The notes beneath the pieces are model-generated. The model made no database searches. It saw only the letters and a list, made by a program, of their open reading frames with translations, and had not been told where the DNA came from. Positions 61,731 to 64,000 of a DNA stretch of 64,000 nt are shown here, piece by piece. Positions within the stretch are counted from its first letter, which is position 1; the number at the start of each line of letters is the position of its first letter. Source of the stretch: Subdoligranulum variabile (lineage in GTDB: Bacteria; Bacillota; Clostridia; Oscillospirales; Ruminococcaceae); the NCBI GenBank assembly GCA_004552305.1, contig SFOX01000002.1, positions 1 to 64,000 on the forward strand, written 5' to 3'. Both the position numbers and the translations under genes were made by a program.

Positions 61731-63035
61731 TTACCTCCCGCCGCTGCGCACGGCACGGCGGCGCTGGCTGCCCGCAATGACGGTGTCCAGCAGCTCCTCG
61801 CCGATGTAAATGTTGATGGGCTGCTCGCCGCCGCTTGCAAAGCCGTTCAGCACCTCCGCCACCGCCTGCTTGATGGTGTCCAGCGGGGCTTCGATGTTGG
61901 TGCCGCTGGTCTGGTCGCCCAGCATCGCCAAAAAGCGGCGGTTCGCCGGTATCACCGCCCCGCCCGCCAAGGCAGGCACCGGCAGGGCGGGTACGGCGGC
62001 AAAGGGCTGCACAGACGCCCTGCCGCCGCTGAACGCCGCCCCCACCCGGCTGCCGATGCCGCCGATGGTCGAAACGATATTCTGCACAATGCTGCGCAGC
62101 CCCGCAAACATTGCCTGCACGGCAGCCACAGCCGCGGATGCGGCATTTTGTACCATAGCTACGATCTTTTGCCAGACAGTGCCGACCATCGTTGCCATCG
62201 CGTTCCACGCGGCATTCCACTGCCCCGTCAGCACACCGCTGACAAAATCCTCCAGCCCCTGCAGCACCGTCAGGGCGATGTTCACGCAGTCCGCCACCGC
62301 GCCCACAAACCCGGCAGCCGCCGTGGCAAGCCCGGTAAACACCAGCCCCAGCCCGGGTCCGAAGGTCGCCGCCGCCCATTGCAGCAGCGGTGCCAGCACG
62401 GTGTTCCACAGGTTCAGCAAAAGGTTTGCCACCGCGCCCAGCGTCAGCGCCAGCTGCTGCCAGAGCGGCTGCAAATGCTGCTGCCACAGCGCGGCAAGCA
62501 GCCCGCCGCAGTTCTGCAAAAAGGGCTGCAGCGTTTCATCCCACAGGGTCTGCAGCAGCGCCCCGATGCCCTGCACCGCGGTTTGCAGCCCCGCCGTGAT
62601 GGCGGGCGCGTACACCTGCCAGCCTTCGGCAAAGGTGCGGCACAGTGTGTCCCACGCGGTGCCAAGCGGGGCAAGCAGGCTGCGGATATGGGCGATAAAT
62701 CCATCCCACTGTGCGCGCAGCTGCTGCAGCGCCAGCTGCCACGGGCTGAGTGCTTCGGCGGGGTCGGTCTTGGCGGCTTTTGCCCGGCTGCCGCTCGTTT
62801 TGGCGCTGCCCGCGCTTTGCAGGCGATTGATCTCATCAAAGGCTGCCAGACTTTTCTGCGCCTGCCGCGCCGTTTTTTGCAGCCCCGTGCGCAGGTCCGC
62901 CAGCACGCGCTTTGTCTGGCTGCCCGCCGTACCCACGCCCTGCAGCGCCGCGGTCAGACCCTGCAGGGCTGCGTGCATTTTGGCGGTGGGGGCAGCGGCG
63001 TTCAGCGTTTTTTCCAAGGTCAGGTTTTTTGGCAT
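61731..63035 (-). CDS. Short phage tail tape measure protein
   Basis: 434 aa. A helical N-terminus (TLEKTLNAAAPTAKMHAALQ) is followed by repeated Trp-rich hydrophobic helices (LWDETLQPFLQN, WQQHLQPLWQQLAL). The C-terminus has FASGGEQPINIYIGEELLDT, common in Firmicute tape measures. It is short for the family, suggesting a short tail or a trimmed gene. The ATG at 63035 has GGAGGG upstream and overlaps the previous gene by 16 bases. Confidence 0.75.
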   Translation of the reverse strand: MPKNLTLEKTLNAAAPTAKMHAALQGLTAALQGVGTAGSQTKRVLADLRTGLQKTARQAQKSLAAFDEINRLQSAGSAKTSGSRAKAAKTDPAEALSPWQLALQQLRAQWDGFIAHIRSLLAPLGTAWDTLCRTFAEGWQVYAPAITAGLQTAVQGIGALLQTLWDETLQPFLQNCGGLLAALWQQHLQPLWQQLALTLGAVANLLLNLWNTVLAPLLQWAAATFGPGLGLVFTGLATAAAGFVGAVADCVNIALTVLQGLEDFVSGVLTGQWNAAWNAMATMVGTVWQKIVAMVQNAASAAVAAVQAMFAGLRSIVQNIVSTIGGIGSRVGAAFSGGRASVQPFAAVPALPVPALAGGAVIPANRRFLAMLGDQTSGTNIEAPLDTIKQAVAEVLNGFASGGEQPINIYIGEELLDTVIAGSQRRRAVRSGGR

Positions 63036-63622
63036 ACACCCTCCGTTTCTCCTTTTAAAAGTGCGAGCAGGCGTTGTTTTTCGGCGTCCGCTTCGGCGGT
63101 GTCCGGGCGGCGCAGCTCCACGGCGGCGCGGTGGGTGCGGTAAAATTCCAGCTCCCACGCCTCCAGCCGTTTGCCCCGCCGCAGCTTGTCGCGGATGGCT
63201 ACCACCGTGGCAAAGCTTCCCTGCCCGATGGCGTCAAAACACGCCAGAAAGCTCCACCAGTGCAGGTAGGGCAGGCTGCGCACATCGCACCCCGCCGCCT
63301 GCCGGATGCCCGCCGCGATCAGCGGCGCGTCCTGCTGCCAGTCCATCAGCTGCGGGGTGCCGGGCTGCGGCTCGGGACGCCCCGCCAGCAAAAATTCCTG
63401 CAAAAAGGTCGTTGCTGCGCCCCACAGGGCGGCGGGCATAGCGGCAAAACCCGGGTAAAACAGCCGCATCGCAATGTACCAGCGCTCCTCCGGCTTCAGC
63501 TGCGGGTCTGCCCCGCCCGAAAGCCAGCGCAGCACCTCCAAAATATCGCGGTAATCCGTGTGGATTTCATACTCCTGCCCGTCCAGCACGGCGCAGCGGG
63601 GCAGCGTCCACGCGCCGGTCAA
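63020..63622 (-). CDS. Phage Gp15-family protein
   Basis: 200 aa. The layout matches the bacteriophage Gp15 family (PF06854): YRDILEVLRWL near the start, RLFYPG, and a Trp-rich LPYLHWWSFLACFDAIG motif. Found just before the tape measure in Firmicute phages, where it probably works in tail assembly. The start is a TTG overlapping the stop of the upstream gene (TTGA), so it is translationally coupled. Confidence 0.8.
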   Translation of the reverse strand: MTGAWTLPRCAVLDGQEYEIHTDYRDILEVLRWLSGGADPQLKPEERWYIAMRLFYPGFAAMPAALWGAATTFLQEFLLAGRPEPQPGTPQLMDWQQDAPLIAAGIRQAAGCDVRSLPYLHWWSFLACFDAIGQGSFATVVAIRDKLRRGKRLEAWELEFYRTHRAAVELRRPDTAEADAEKQRLLALLKGETEGVCQKT

Positions 63623-64000
63623 CGGCTTTGCCGCTGCGCACGCGCGGCATCGGCTTCGGCGGCGGCAGCCTCCGCCACAGCCTGCAGGTGCTGTTCTGCC
63701 CCGGCTTGCAGCACGGGCGTCAGCGCTTCCAGCAGGTTTTGCACAACGCGCTTGCCGTTTTGCCCCACCGCCGCCAGACTGACTCCCTCCAGCAGGGTGT
63801 CAAAGTCGTTGTGCGCGCCGAAAATTTCCGTCAGCAGGGCTTTGATCTTGCCGTCATACTCCGCCAGCAGCGCCAGCCCCTCGGCATCATCGGCGGGGGT
63901 GCGGGCGGTCAGCTCGGCATCCAGTGTGTCCAGCTGCGCACCCAGCGCAAAAAAGCGGTGGTACAGGTTGGGGTCCGCCGGGTTAAAGCGCAAAACGCCC
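63619..64000 (-). CDS. Tail assembly chaperone-like protein (cut by window edge)
   Basis: At least 124 aa. The visible part starts with LRFNPADPNLYHRFF and is helical and acidic, ending in an Ala-rich tail, like small proteins (DUF6673 type) that precede Gp15 in Firmicute phages. The frame stays open to the edge of the window, so the true start probably lies beyond 64000; the TTG at 63993 is only the first possible internal start. Confidence 0.65.
   Translation of the reverse strand, partial: GVLRFNPADPNLYHRFFALGAQLDTLDAELTARTPADDAEGLALLAEYDGKIKALLTEIFGAHNDFDTLLEGVSLAAVGQNGKRVVQNLLEALTPVLQAGAEQHLQAVAEAAAAEADAARAQRQSR

Noticed and set aside
55743..64000. Diversity-generating retroelement acting on tail genes
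   Set aside because: No reverse transcriptase frame and no template/variable repeat pair was seen in the window.

Overview
The window looks like a chromosomal piece of a GC-rich, monoderm Firmicute of the Oscillospiraceae/Ruminococcaceae type (Faecalibacterium, Gemmiger or Subdoligranulum relatives). The basis is HrcA/CIRCE control of a heat-shock gene, strong AGGAGG ribosome sites, sigma-A promoters, a type IV pilus set without outer-membrane parts (no PilQ or PilP), and dense families of short palindromic intergenic repeats. The genus is inferred, not proven.

Layout. 0-7 kb: a DegV fatty-acid-binding protein, a trio of BspA-like LRR protein, VWA-like protein and MoxR-type AAA ATPase, a cytosolic asparaginase, and a CIRCE-controlled Hsp20. 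7.5-15.3 kb: a complete oligopeptide/dipeptide ABC importer operon on the minus strand (lipoprotein, two permeases, two ATPases, a small membrane protein). 15.7-28.3 kb: an orphan DnaK, hisB, a three-gene operon (cytidylate-kinase-like, HdeD-like, FAD oxidoreductase), HtrA, a GNAT-MnmM fusion, a nucleoid-associated protein, and uracil permease with a small partner. 28.7-34 kb: a metal-resistance operon (SmtB/ArsR repressor, HMA protein, P1B ATPase), a tandem block of repeats, and an EF-G-like GTPase.

34.4-55.2 kb is the most interesting region: a type IV pilus locus made of two divergent operons. The plus-strand operon encodes the machine (prepilin peptidase, PilC, PilM, PilN, PilO, PilB, PilT, plus an unknown 161-aa membrane protein). 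The minus-strand operon starts with a 3281-residue giant prepilin whose body holds about forty GLUG-like repeats followed by beta-sandwich-like modules. Three small minor pilins follow, then a BTAD/SARP-type regulator with a degenerate GGDEF-like C-terminus. The gene order resembles a minor-pilin tip complex, with the giant pilin possibly acting as the tip adhesin. No ordinary major pilin is visible in the window.

55.7-64 kb is the lysis and tail end of a prophage on the minus strand (holin, M23 endolysin, tail fibre/baseplate-like proteins, a short tape measure, a Gp15-like protein, a tail chaperone). It runs off the right edge. No tRNA, rRNA, CRISPR array or integrase was recognised.
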